The notes below the pieces were generated by a model, which saw only the letters and a program-made list of their open reading frames with translations, made no database searches and had not been told where the DNA came from. Below are positions 1-11,148 of a stretch of DNA of 64,000 nucleotides, in pieces (position 1 is the stretch's first letter; the number at the start of each line of letters is the position of its first letter). Made by a program: the position numbers and the translations under genes. This DNA is from Chara braunii (taxonomy: Eukaryota; Streptophyta; Charophyceae; Charales; Characeae): assembly GCA_003427395.1 (NCBI GenBank), contig BFEA01000099.1, positions 3,222,124 through 3,286,123 of the forward strand, written 5' to 3'.

Positions 1-600
1 CCTATACAGAGTTGCCACCTGTCAAAAATACGATCTAACTCCTCTGAACTAAGAAAATTTCGGCAGCGTTTCCCATAGGGAAAGTGCCTTCGCATAATTT
101 ATAATAACCCAAGTGTGAAAATAAAAATAATCCCTAACTCTGGAAAGTTAAAATTTGTCTAACTCTCTTAATTAATAAGAATTTTGGCATCACTTTCTTT
201 AGAAAGCTAGACTTCCCAGATTTGTACTTATTTTGATCTCATTTTAGAATCAAGACATGAGTTCAACTAAAACAAAATTTAACTAACTCTTTATATTTGT
301 AGAAATTTCAGCAGCGCTTCCCGTAGAGAAAGTGTTATTCCAAGATTTATATAGAGTTAAGTTCAGAATTAAAATGACTTTGACCTTTTAAGATCCAATT
401 TTGCTTAACTCCCTAAATTAGCAAAAATTTGGGCCGCACAACCTTCAAAAGGGGAGACTCTCCAAATTTTTACTAAGTGACAAGTTGAACTTTGAAAGAA
501 AGAATCTAACTAACTTCTTGGTTTTGTAAAAATTTTGGCAGCGCTTGCCGTAGAGAAAGTGGCTTACCAAAATTTATATAAAACCAAGTATAATAAATGA
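1..600. repeat. Degenerate ~122-bp tandem repeat array
   Basis: Five diverged units, each with a core like AAAATTTCGGCAGCGCTTCC followed by GTAGAGAAAGTG and then AAATTTATATA. The cores start near 54, 179, 302, 423 and 529, so spacing is about 125, 123, 121 and 106 bp. Each core is preceded by a CTAACTCYY motif. The array probably runs off the left edge. There is no coding signal. It could be the subterminal repeat of a retroelement, but I cannot name a family. Confidence 0.75.
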
Positions 601-829
601 TCTAAGAAAATGCAGAAATTGAAACTAACTCTTATGGCTCTAGCACGTGGCGAGCAACTAAAGCAACTACCTATCAAACTGAAACTTATACTAAGTAATA
701 GTCGCACTCAGTCACATGCAGGTCAAACCACAAAGGTAAGTACTCTCACCAACCCCAAGTTACTTCACATAAGACAGTTCATGAATCTTCAGATAATTCA
801 TCCCCTATACCCAACTTATATATGGCACA

Positions 830-1410
830 AGTGTTAGACCATTCGACTTAGAAACAATGTCCAGCGTGGCTTAGGATATGCACGAATAGGTTGCACTACT
901 ACTTTTCTCTTCTTTGGGCATTTGACTAGAGCATTCGGCTTGGAAACAATGCCTAGCCGCTCTGAACTGTTTAATATCAAAGATTTAATAACTTTCTGAC
1001 TTTGTTCTCAAAAGAAAAGCCAACATGGGTAGGGGACTGAACCATTCGGTTTGGAAACAATGTTCAACTTGCCCAGAATATTTCCAATTATACTCTGTAA
1101 TTTTCTCTTCTCTTCTTAGTGATATGGCTTAGTGCTGGACCATTCGGCTAAGAAAAAATGCCCAACTGTCAGTTCACATGCAAATATAAGTAAAATACTT
1201 TATTTTATACTCGGTTTACACTTATGTGCGTGGTTTTCATGCCAAACCATTCAACTTATAAAACAAGAAAACCCTTCACATCAGACAAAACCTCAAAAAA
1301 TAAACATAGCAACCAGGCCATTCAGCTTAGAAACAATGTCTGACCCTTCAGAAAACAGCCAAATAAACACAGCCTTGAGCCATTCAGCTTAAAAACAATG
1401 CCCAACCCTT
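830..1410. repeat. Degenerate ~60-110-bp tandem repeats with ACCATTCGGCTTAGAAACAATG core
   Basis: Seven cores resembling ACCATTCGGCTTAGAAACAA begin near 838, 929, 1041, 1139, 1244, 1317 and 1379. Spacing is variable, about 60 to 110 bp, and the text between cores is poorly conserved. The short ORFs across the array are by-products of the repeat. The reverse complement loosely resembles the CAATGTGGCTTCGGTTTGGTC units at 37270-38050, but homology is unproven. Confidence 0.7.
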
Positions 1411-4400
1411 GGTTGACCCGGTCAAACGCATGCGGTCTGCCTTCCTCCCACCTTCCCCTAGTTCATCCCTTAGTCTGTTATCAGTCAAAATAAAGGAAAA
1501 CTTAAACTTCACACATGCATTCTTTCCATTCAATCTGATTAATCATGAACAGAAAGCAAAAATTATAGGGGCAATCTCATGCATACATCAGTCAAACTAA
1601 AAGGAGATAAGCAAACATGGGTATAATGGGGTCGTACAGATAGAAAAGGATATACCTGATGATTTTCTGCATCCAGAACTCCTCCCGAGTTTCGGCAAAG
1701 TTCCCGCAATCGGTGGGCTGACTCCCCACAGAGTCTTGTTGCGGTCCTACGGGTTGCAATTCCGCCTGCCGCCTTCCTCTCAAAACCAGCAGACTTGACT
1801 TAGAGTAAGAAGGACAGAAGGAGATAGGTTGAGGCTCTCAGATACAAGAATGGTGTGCTCAGACTCGCGAGAGAGGGCCTTGATTCCTTGACTCGCTTGA
1901 GGGCCCCGCAATGATGGCCAATAATCGCAGCGGCCTCATCAAGCCGAAGTCAAACTGCTGAAACAGCCCCTCCTGATGAGCCTCCAAGTCGCAACAATAC
2001 CCGTTGCCAGAAGCCTAACCACCCCTTCTAAGTTTCAGTGTCGCTCCCCTCAATTAAACCATCGCCTGTTGACCCGTTGACCAGCCTCCAAATCGCAGTA
2101 ATGCCTATCTCACGCCTTCAATCGCCGAGGCACGTCGAGAGGTAGGCTTGCAGGCTTGTGACCTGCTTTGCTTGATAGTACACTGGTCAATAGGTGAGTC
2201 GTTTGTCCCACCGCCTTGTTCTTACTGCCCCGACCAACGGAATAGGCAGTGTAACCGTCGGCAGGTAAGTCTTTACTCCTGTGCCCGAGCACACGCGACT
2301 CCCTCCAATTTATCGTGCTTTTACTCCTTACCAGTCTTAGTCGCGCGGCCTTAAAAATGCATTTTCGAGCAATGCATACCCCCGATTCCTCCCCTCCTTC
2401 ACTCATATCTGCAGTTTACCGGATCTGACCACAATTTCGACTTGGTATACGTGATTCCAAAGACTGCGATCGGGGCAGACTATCTCGAGACAGGCTGCAA
2501 CAACGGCTTAATGTTACGAAGTAGCTAAAGGGAACAACGTTAGAGCCACGGAAACTACCCGAAGCACAAGTGACAATTGCCTAGGCGAGAAGGGTGATCA
2601 CTTACTATCACAATGTTATCAAGAAGTAACTATGGCGTTCGTCGCGAGTATGGCTGTCTGAGTAGGGGCAACGGTTAGCGCATTTCGAGATGAAGTCCAC
2701 TGTCAGTGATAATGTGGTTTCTCTGATACTCACAAAGCAATAAAAAATGGGAACGAAGCTTCTTCCGAAACATGGATACGTAAGTTGCATCTCCACCCTT
2801 ACGCAGTAATCATCACTCGTACTCCTTAGACCCTTTTCACGCATCCTCTTTTTCTTCTAAGTCCTAACTTTTTAACTCTCTTTTCAAACTAACCCTTGAA
2901 TCGAGATCACCCACTTTAAAGCTCCAGTAGCTCCTCTCTCGCAGACTTTCGTACGTAGTACAAGTAGGAACAAAGTGAATCTTCCGCCCAAATACGAAAG
3001 TATTCACTGCTCTCCAGCCTTTCACGCAGGGAGCTAGAGGGAGGGTACTCCCCTCAACAGGAGGAGCGATGCACCGTTGAGCAGGTAAGTCTTCAACCCC
3101 GCACCTGTTTTCAACTTCTTCGATTGCTTAGGCGAGTAACTGCAGACTGAATCTACCACCAAAAAACGGTTAATTGCATCCTCACCTTACTAACTCCTCA
3201 AAAAATGCCTCTCTCCCTGACCGATTTCATAGAGAAACGGTTGAGTTTTTCGGTAGTCACTCCTTCCCATTTTTGCCATATCCTCTCCTTGACGATTCCG
3301 GGCGGTCCAACTTCTTTCTAACTTCTAATCTACTGACCTTCCACAAAAACCAACACTACTACTAACTTCGCCACCCTCAGAAACTGTCAAAACGACTCCT
3401 CCCTCGCTCGTTTTTATCAGGAAACGAGCGGGATCTTCGTTCCTCTCACGGCCATATCCGCCTCCGGAGACCTCCACTCACTAATTTCCCTTCCTAACTC
3501 CTAACCTCTTAACCTATCACTAAAACTTACCTTATATTCAGATCCGCATGGGGTAAAAACCCCAAGGTTGTCTCCTCCCTCGCTCGATTCCGCTAAGGAT
3601 CCAGCGAGCTCGACACTTTCCGTTGTGCCTCGCTTTGTCTCTCTGCCATCCCCAACTTCGATCTGTATGCACCTGGCGCGATTCTAGGCCAGGGTTCATC
3701 CTCCTTTCTCGTGCCTTCATGCTTTTTTTTCCAAGCCTCCCTGTCGCAGCATCCTCCCTTTCGCCCTTCACCCCAATACGACTGTGCTATGATGCAGGTT
3801 CGGCTCCTCCTCGCTCCCATACGCTCTGCTTTCTTGCTACCGACGCAGCATCCGTCCGCAACGGCCCTGCAGTGCCCAGCACAGTCTGATTAGACTCACC
3901 GTGGGCGATAGTTCGAAAACGACCGATCTTCAGACAGGCCGATTAGTCTTTCGCCCCTATACCCTGTCCGACAAGCCGTGTACCCAGTTGGTTTTACTGC
4001 CAGTCCACTACAGTCTCCCCCTACCCGCTTTACTCTGGCTGAACCCATCAACGACCGAACTCGCCCACATGTAGGCGGATTGCGGGATCAAGGGCGCGGA
4101 CCCGCTACAAGCCTTCATTGTGCACCGAGGTCCTGCTGCAGATCTTGGTGGTAGTAGCAAATATTCAAATGAGAACTTAAGCCGAAGTGGAGGAGGGCTC
4201 TCGTGACCAGCAGCTTGTCGCGGCACCGCTGCAGTCTCCCCACAGTGCCCCGGGCCACATCGTCCCACTCTGCCCGGCTTACAATTCACCATCTTTTTGG
4301 GCCCCAACGGGCATACTCACACTCCAACCTCTCACGTCAGATCATGGTTGGCTGTGGTGTTCTAGTATGGGACTTCCGCCACTTAGACTCTCTCCCGCCT

Positions 4401-5309
4401 CGTGGGCTAGCTTCCCCACCCACTCACATGCACATTGACTGGTTCAGTCCGCGCCTCCAAATAGTCGGGATAAGGAATCCTCGTCGGCATCCCGAATATG
4501 CGGGAACCCGCAGGTCAACTGAAAGGATACGCGCTCTTGAGGTCCTCGACTGTCGTGACGGCCATTACATCTAACGCCGCCTCCAGGTCAAAGAACATCG
4601 GAGCAAAATAATGATACGGTAATCGTCATAATACAAGGACGAGGAAAAAGGAGTCGCTAATACCATTCCATCGCCGCCGCCGACGAAACCAAGGGGAATA
4701 CCCCCGCCAGACCCTCAACCGCTCGTTTCGTCCGCGCCACTCTGATCCTCGCGTCGTCGCCACTCGACCTCGTTCCCTGAATCTCCCTGAGGAAAGTCCG
4801 ACACTGTAACCAATAGTGCGAGGCCCAAGGCTGGTTCTAGCACTGACGGACATCTAAATAAGCGAATACTTCGCGATGCGTAGATCTACCAAAACGTCTT
4901 CAAAATCATATTGTTGTCAACATCGTCCTTCACACGTACACACAAGTCACAGGCACGCGCACCAATCAAAAGGCAGAATCCTTTTAATCCTAACTTAATC
5001 AGAAAATGAAAATCTGGTCGGTGATGACGCCGACTCTTCAATCATCAACAATTAAAAAGATCACACATGCCTCAAATCTGCGCGCTCACACACCCTCCAC
5101 TTTAGTCAACCATCTAGCCAATGTAGACCACATACATAGTCGCGCCTCGCGCGGAATACTTAACTTTAAACCAAAACTATTTTCTGTCGTTTGCAAGAAC
5201 CAGGGCGGATACCCTTGTAAGGGTATTCGCACCGACACCGGTAACCCCGCTTCTCCAAGCATAAAACAGGACTCCGATCGACACCTATCTTCTTGCATTC
5301 GCATCTTTG
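1411..5309. other. About 3.9 kb without recognisable gene
   Basis: ORFs here are short, overlap on both strands and show no recognisable domain. Base composition is more GC-rich than in the first 1.4 kb. Several GTAAGT donor-like sites occur (for example near 2262 and 3084), but no exon chain can be built. It may be old retroelement sequence, since its right end runs into a repeat module shared with two LTRs further along. Confidence 0.5.
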
Positions 5310-5452
5310 AAACTTGCAACAAGAGATCCCAGTTCCGACCTGGGACTCCACCCCCACTTTCCAAAAATCCTTGGCACACACCTTTTTGCACTTCTAGGCC
5401 CATTACCACTCCGATCAGGAAGTCGCGCCGGGCGTGAGGTTAGGGCGTCACA
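5310..5452 (+). repeat. Terminal module shared with the long LTRs (isolated copy)
   Basis: About 140 bp containing CCACCCCCACTTTCC, AATCCTTGGCACAC, TCCGATCAGGAAGTCGCG and GGGCGTGAGGTT, ending in GGGCGTCACA. The same ordered motifs close the elements ending at 60352 and, with more divergence, at 9718. Only this end is shared: the sequence to the left does not resemble the rest of those elements. It is therefore an LTR end of a related family or a truncated copy. Confidence 0.65.
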
Positions 5453-5565
5453 GTATTGCGTGAAAGTTGTAGAAGGCGGGGACTGACACTGTCATGTCAA
5501 GGAACCACTCGTTTGGATTTATTTATTTTTTCTTTTTTTGGGATCTTGTTTGCATTTCATGCTCT

Positions 5566-5689
5566 TAGGGTATACTCACATTAGGACTTTTTCACTTATT
5601 TATGGACGGAATTGCGGTCAGATGCATATAGGTGTGGCCGAAATTATGGTCTGATGCATTCTGGAAAGTGTTACTGTGAGTATGGCCTA
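5566..5689. mobile_element. Hairpin MITE, family B, copy 1
   Basis: Imperfect inverted repeat of about 124 bp: the left end TAGGGTATACTCACATTAGG mirrors the right end CTGTGAGTATGGCCTA, with further pairing inside around GGTCAGATGCAT and ATGGTCTGATGCAT. A similar hairpin with GGGCATACTCGCACT ends lies at 63861-63973. No coding capacity; non-autonomous DNA element or foldback. Confidence 0.55.
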
Positions 5690-5730
5690 ACTGGACCCAA
5701 GTAGACTTGAGCTGGAACCCAGAGGGGACC

Positions 5731-5838
5731 ACCCTTCTTCTGCCAAGTAGAACGTGTGGTCATTATGCCTGTATTTGGGGCAATTTCAGTCTATATACAA
5801 CGATAATGACCATATGTTCTATTCGATGGAAGAAGGGT
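5731..5838. mobile_element. Hairpin MITE, family A
   Basis: 108-bp near-palindrome with left end ACCCTTCTTCTGCC and right end GGAAGAAGGGT; the inner arms carry GTGGTCATTAT and ATAATGACCAT. These arms match the TA-targeting hairpin family seen at 7844, 8142, 21368 and 57001. Confidence 0.65.
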
Positions 5839-6748
5839 ACACTGATTCAATTCCTTATCCGGGGAAGAAGGGTATGTGACTAACCAGCTTCCGAACATGC
5901 GCCAAATTTCGTACCCCTTCTTTCCCCCGTCATTTCTCTGCATCTAGATGTGTCTCGTTCGACCCCCGAAAACCCCCTCCCTCTGTTTTTGCTCGATTAA
6001 AGATACCTCGTTGAAATCTGTCAATTCTTTTTTTTTTTTTTTTTTTTTTTAAATGCATGGGACTTTTGTGCGCCTTAGCGAGCACGCTCAGAATTTGACT
6101 CGACAGTTAGGAATTCCAGAATTAATGGAATACCGCGCGACCCTCCGCGCGGGAATGTTCTCGGCCTCAACCTGGAAAACTCTGGGGATTCTTGTAGGAA
6201 TATGATTGGACGGAGAACTTTCTTTCTTTCCCGCGTCTACTTTGCGCGCGGATATGACACTTTCAATTTTTGAATTAGCATAGGATTGGGGAAAACTTCA
6301 ACTGTTTTGGTGCCCATTCTCCTTTTGCCGACCGGCGCCATGCAAGCAAGCTCCCTCCTCCTTCCTCCCTGCGCCCCTCTCGACGCCTCTCTTCGCGCGC
6401 ATATGCTTTCTCGCTCCGTCCCCCTGTAACTGCTTTTCCCTCTCCTTCCCAGCGCGCGCCCTTTTTTATCTTTCTTGATCATCTGAATCTTGGACCCGTT
6501 TCGCACTATCCTTCGCACTCCTCTTCTTCCCGCTCTAAGATTCGCGCTCGAAAACCCAGCCGATCCTCTTTCCCCATCTAACCAAGGAGAAGCGTCGTGT
6601 AAGTTCTTACTGCGCGACGATTCTAATTGGCTGAAATCGAGTTGAGGGGGATCAACATGGCTTTCGACGGACGATTACTCTCACGCCCTCCTTTACCCTC
6701 CTCTACCTCACTCTTCATCTTTCCCCGTGCCTCTCTCCCTTCTCGCAA

Positions 6749-6760
6749 CTATAAATTTCG
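6749..6760 (+). promoter_or_regulatory. TATA box of long LTR copy 1
   Basis: CTATAAATTTCG, preceded by a pyrimidine-rich tract and followed by CTCTCTCTCAA. The identical 12-mer in the same context occurs in the second copy at 58514. It lies about 0.87 kb from the LTR start here and 0.76 kb in copy 2. Downstream, GAGTCGGACAGTCCTGACGAG is matched by GAGTCGGACGATCCGACGAG in copy 2. Confidence 0.6.
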
Positions 6761-7174
6761 TCGGCGCATCCGCAAAGCTCTCTCTCAACTCGTCAGCCAG
6801 CTTCCGGGAAGTAGTGGCTAGATGATGTGTATAGGGCGAGTCGGACAGTCCTGACGAGCCGACTGTAGACTGGCTGGCTGTGCGCTAGATCACCACGACG
6901 GACTGTGGGATCCGGGCAAGCCACGTCGAGGCTAGAGTGGCAGGGTGACGACCGCAATATTGGATGGTGACACGCGACGACCGGAATCGTCGGTACACGA
7001 ATGAAGACGAGTGATTAGAGTTGAGTGGATGATTGGCCCGGGGCCATGTTGGAATTTGACGGCGAGTATGCCCCCTTGTTGTGAATCCATTCTTTAGTGT
7101 GAGCTCACGACGGTAAAGCTGGACCCTCTCTTGCATTCCCAGTGTGACCTCTCCCTCCTGGCGTGATAGTCTCG

Positions 7175-7245
<71 letters not shown>

Positions 7246-7329
7246 ATGGATAGAAGAAGATGGATGGATATGGAGGGGAAAGGAGAAGAAGAAGAAGAAG
7301 AAGAAGAAGAAGAAGAAGAAGAAGAAGAA
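7175..7329. repeat. (CT)n and (GAA)n microsatellites
   Basis: A run of about 33 CT repeats (7175-7242) and a run of about 15 GAA repeats (7284-7329). The overlapping ORFs rich in S/L/E/K/F are artefacts of these repeats. Confidence 0.95.
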
Positions 7330-7843
7330 TAGTCTCTCTTCTCTCTCTCTCTCTGTGTAGCAGATACTGACCAGCAAAAGATGGAAGTCTTGAGCTCACC
7401 GTCCTGCAGGTGGGAAGGGCTACCCGTGCCCAGTGGTGGAGCAGCACCGATGGCACCCCAGGTTAATCCTCTCCAACTGAGCCTCTGCGGATCCCCTGTT
7501 AGCTAAACCTTCTAACCTCTAATGCTAATCCTGGCACTCGTCCTCTAATGGTGTATCTCAGCAGCGTGCTGAAGTGTGACCTCCAAACACTGCGTGCCTC
7601 CCTAGACTGGCCGCTAGGCTATGCAACCTGCCCTCGACGACTAGGCTATGCAGCTGGTGCTCTATGACTACAGCCTGCCCTCTAGGCGATGGCTGCCTGC
7701 TTGCTGCTACTAGGCTATGGCAGCCTGCACTCTACTACTACCAGCTACTGGGCTCTGGCAGCGTGCCATAGCCTAGTAGCAGCCGGCAGGCTATGGCTGC
7801 CTGCCTGTTGCTATTAGGCTATGTCAGCTGTGCTGTACTACTA

Positions 7844-7948
7844 CCGTCTTCCCCCGAACATAACGCACCATGAAAATGAACGTATTGAAGGCATGTTTCC
7901 GGCCCGATGCAGTCAAAATGAGGGTGCGTTGTGTTCGGGGGAAGACGG
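7844..7948. mobile_element. Hairpin MITE, family A (clear copy)
   Basis: 105 bp flanked by TA on both sides. Left arm CCGTCTTCCCCCGAACATAA and right arm mirror CCGTCTTCCCCCGAACACAA are nearly identical inverted repeats. The arms extend into ACGCACC. No ORF. Confidence 0.85.
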
Positions 7949-8005
7949 TAGGCTATGACAGCCTGCCCTCTACTACTTGGCTCTGGCAGCGTGCCCTCTA
8001 CTACT

Positions 8006-8111
8006 GTGGTCTTCACCCAAATCAAATGCCCGGTCATTATAGCCATATTTGGTGCAACTTTCAGTCTAGATGCAGTGATAATGACCGTGCGCTCTCTTCA
8101 GGTGAAGACGG
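8006..8111. mobile_element. Hairpin MITE, family A (diverged copy)
   Basis: Left end GGTCTTCACCC and right end GGTGAAGACGG, with inner arms CGGTCATTATAG and GATAATGACCG. Embedded in the minisatellite between 7605 and 8340. Confidence 0.75.
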
Positions 8112-8141
8112 TAGGCTATGACAGCCTGCCCTCTACAAGTA

Positions 8142-8246
8142 CCGTCCTCACCCGAACAGAACGCCCGGTCATTATTGCTGCATTTGGACTGAAAGTTGGG
8201 CCAAATGCAGTTATAATGACCGGGCGTTCTATTCGGGTAAAGATGG
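8142..8246. mobile_element. Hairpin MITE, family A (third copy in the cluster)
   Basis: Left arm CCGTCCTCACCCGAACAGAA and right arm mirror CCATCTTTACCCGAATAGAA, then CGCCCGGTCATTAT on both sides, pairing over more than 35 bp. TA on both sides. Confidence 0.8.
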
Positions 8247-8867
8247 TAGGTACTACCTTCTAAGCCATGGCAGCCTGCCCTCTCGGCTATGGCTGCCAAT
8301 GTGCTACTGCTTGGCTACGACAGCCTGCCCTCTGTTACTAATGAGCGAGCCTGGAAGGACATACCTGAACCCTCCTTGAGAGACGCTCGACTTCTCCCCA
8401 GCTCTCTTGTAGCCTTCTGAATCTTGAGTTCACTGCTCTCTACTCCCATCGCCTAGTGTGTGTTATATTTCACCTGCCCTTATGGCCCTCCTCTTTTAGT
8501 GTTTGAGCAGTGTTGACCGCACTAACAATAGCCCCGCCACAGCCATGGACGAAAAGTAGCAGAGGGCTGGGACCTGTCGACTCGTGCGAGCTGAACAGAC
8601 ATGGCTGGCACCAAACTTTGAATTTAGACTCTTCATCAGGGTAGTTTTGGCGCCTACTGCAGACACCTATGGTAGGCGGTAGGCACACCTACCAGTCGGG
8701 CCGACCTGTAGGCGGACCCATTGGCGGTCGGCAGACTGCCTTGCATTTTTTTTTTTGTTTCCTGATTAGATGGTTGTGCGCGGCTCGAGGAGAGCAGCCC
8801 AAATTCGCAATAACTTTTTTGGGGGGTGGTGGGGGTTATAGGGGGACGTATAGGGGGGTTATAGGGG

Positions 8868-8871
8868 NNNN
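8868..8871. other. 4-base assembly gap
   Basis: Four Ns between a G-rich and a C-rich stretch. Sequence here is unreliable. Confidence 0.95.
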
Positions 8872-9017
8872 CCCCCCCCCCCTCTCTCTCTGCTATGGAT
8901 TTACGATGAATGATTGAGGATATTTTTGGCGCCTGATTGATTGCCATGTGGACTGACGGGTTCAACCTGACTAGGCGCCGGCCTCCCGTATCCCCATCTC
9001 GCCCCTTCCTGTATAAC

Positions 9018-9480
9018 GAGGAAAGGACGCGTGTGTGTGAGTGGGACGTACGAGAAGCCGTCGCAAAGATCGGTGACCGATATTACTTCCCTCCTGAAAA
9101 TCGGTGTTCTGGATTTTGTCGGCGCGGGGTTTGTCATTATCGATACGCATTTTCCACCGTACTCTTTACTATTACCATTCAGCGAATTGATCGTCATCCC
9201 GTGGTCGGCAGTGGCGCCCCATTGGCCTAACACTCTGTGTAGTGATTGCCAATGCTTCGATCACTACCGATCAAAGAGATTCCATTACCGAGCACGGAAT
9301 GAGGACGAACACAAGGAAAGGGCCACTCGATTAAGGCTGTCCACATCAAATTCGGAATTGTGCAGCGTGCGGCGTCGGGAGCTAGTCCGAAAGCGGGATA
9401 CTAAGCACGTGCCCGCTCCCTTTCACCCCAAACGAAGAGCCGTGGCTCGGTGGGAGGTCCGACAATATTTTCTGGATTGA
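9018..9480 (+). pseudogene. LTR-encoded unknown ORF, copy 1 (frameshifted)
   Basis: The protein trace begins with RTRVCEWDVREAV in one frame, then shifts frame between about 9080 and 9120, and continues with VIIDTHFPPYSLLLPF and NTLCSDCQ. It ends at 9480. It matches the ORF of the second element copy at 59534-60139 over its whole length, including a CSxC cysteine pair and an Arg/His-rich C-terminal half. I do not recognise the family. The C-rich and basic composition would suit nucleic-acid binding, but that is inference. Its position is near the 3' end of the LTR-like element, about 0.24 kb before the terminal CGTCACA. Confidence 0.5.
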
Positions 9481-9838
9481 ATTCAAACTTCCCCGAGTCA
9501 CGAATCCCGCGCGCTTCTTCTTCGAAACCCGTGTCGCAACCGACCAGTTCTCTCACTTCATCAGACCAACACGGGGGATTTCAGTTTTGTCTGTGTCCCC
9601 ACACTCAATTTCCCAAAAATCCTTGGCACACCCCATCTTGCTGTTTTTCGGGGCCCTTTTTCTGCACCTTTAACACCCCGAACGAAAGACAGCGCAGGGC
9701 GTGAGGTTGCGCGTCACAGGTACACCAACATGGATGCAATTACTTCGGATTGTTATATTTTTTTCACGAGACAATTTCTTTGGGGAAAGAGTTAGCCTTA
9801 TATAAAAGAATAATAATAATAAAGGTTAGAAAAAGTTC

Positions 9839-10335
9839 GATGACGGTTGGCGGACGCACTATTTGCCTACCTTCGTCGAAAAAGGGAAAAGTAAAAAATT
9901 GGGTCTACCTTGCGTCCAGTCGGGGAATCCCAAGGAAATCCATGGGCCTTGCCACACTACTGCAGACTTGGCCATTTTGGGGAGTGTAGCGTCGCCACAC
10001 CAGCTCCCGAGTTCAACCTGCCAGATTGAGTTTGGGAGCTGTCAGAATGGGCCACGCCACAGTACTACCGACTTGGAGAAAAAAATCGGGAGTAAAAAGA
10101 AAAAGAAAAAAAAAAGAGTTTGATGACGGTTGGCGAATGCACTATCTGCCTAACTTCCTCGAAAAAGGGAAAAATAGAAAATTGGGTCTACCTTGCGTCC
10201 AGTCGTGGAAATCCCAAGGAAATCCATGGGGCTCGCCACAGTACTCCCCACTTGGCCATCCCAAATTCAATCTGACAGGTTGAACTCGGGAGCTGGTTTG
10301 GGCGCAAGGGCCTCGCCACACCACTCTTGAAACAG
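9839..10335. repeat. Direct duplication of ~210-280 bp
   Basis: A block starting GATGACGGTTGGCG at 9839 recurs at 10122, 283 bp later. Both contain CGAAAAAGGGAAAA, TTGGGTCTACCTTGCGTCCA and CAAGGAAATCCATGGG. Both end with a CGCCACAGTACT...CTTGG phrase that recurs in the following kilobase. Confidence 0.8.
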
Positions 10336-11110
10336 GGAAATGTTTCAAGAGCTGTCAGATGATTTCAAGAGTTGCATTTTTGAGAGTTTCCGGCCCATTG
10401 CCACACAGCACTCTTGAAACGGCTACAGTGCAAAGAGACAAAGGATGCAAAAAGACAGTGCAAAGAGACAAAGGATGCAAGAAGGCAGTCGTACTTCTTT
10501 TTTTTTGAATGGCGTCAGGATAACGGCCCAAAATCAATAGCCCCTCAAGGGTTCGGCCAAGGACGCGCTTGGAAACGCACGAGTTGCAGGCTGGGATTTC
10601 CAATCTTTCAAGAGCTGCTCTTGAAAGGGTTTCAAGAGCCACTCTGAGTCTGACTGCTCTTGACTGCCCCAAGTTTCAAGAGGCTGTGTGGCTGTGTGGC
10701 TGTGTAGCAACTCATGAAAACGAGTTTTAAGAGTAGTGGGGTGAGGCCCCAAGTCGGGAGTAGTGTGGCGAGGCCCAATGAGGGTCCCGAGAGCACTCCC
10801 GAAATCGCTTGAGCATCCTTCCTGCAAAAGGCCATAGGCCATTTTGGCCAGACCTCTCGAAATCGCTTGAGCCTCCGGCCTGTGACAGGCCATTTTCGCG
10901 TGAGCTCTTGAGGAGGCCTCTGTTTAGGCCGGAGAAACTCGTGCGCAGACAAGGATTATCCTCACAGTTTTCGTCGCCACGTGCTGGACAGTGCTGGACG
11001 GTCTCGGTCTGAAGTGCGTCTCCTGGCGTCGAAATCGGAGAGCGCCCCAAGTCGGGAGTGCAGTGTGGCGAAAATGGATTTTCGCGTCTTCGAACGTTCG
11101 GGAGTTTTCT
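10336..11110. repeat. Dispersed short repeats (GGCCTCGCCACA...CTTGG and TTCAAGAG)
   Basis: No supported gene. The phrase AAGTCGGGAGTAGTGTGGCG (or its reverse) occurs near 10750 and 11048 and in the preceding duplication. Repeated TTCAAGAG/CTCTTGAA words form small inverted repeats around 10605-10640. A ~29-bp direct repeat (CAGTGCAAAGAGACAAAGGA) occurs at 10427 and 10457. Confidence 0.55.
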
Positions 11111-11148
11111 AGGGTGGCGAGGCCGCATGTCATGCGTTGAGAGAGGGA

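Larger units (their letters stand above)
7605..8340. repeat. GGCTATGGCAGCCTGCCCTCTACTAC minisatellite
   Basis: Degenerate tandem units of about 30-45 bp built on AGGCTATGGCAGCCTGC plus CCTCTACTACTA. The array is interrupted by three hairpin MITEs, after each of which the repeat resumes. No gene. Confidence 0.8.
5875..9718 (+). mobile_element. Long solo LTR-like element, copy 1, with nested repeats
   Basis: Starts TGTGACTAAC and ends GCGTCACA, with GGTA immediately before and after, which reads as a 4-bp target duplication. A second copy at 57755-60352 aligns at the 5' end, around the TATA box, in the ORF near the 3' end and at the final module. Copy 1 is longer because it has gained microsatellites, a minisatellite and three hairpin MITEs between about 7.17 and 8.35 kb. 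The TG...CA ends, promoter and absence of internal gag-pol fit a solo LTR. Orientation is taken from the TATA box and ORF, both on the plus strand. Confidence 0.6.

Noticed and set aside
1965-2000. CTCCTGATGAGCCTCC as a possible hammerhead on the plus strand
   Set aside because: GAAA is missing (the sequence reads AGTCGCAAC) and stem II does not form.
11090-11105. TTCGAACGTTCGGG as a heat-shock element before the CYSTM gene
   Set aside because: The spacing does not match alternating nTTCn/nGAAn units; it is only a short palindrome.
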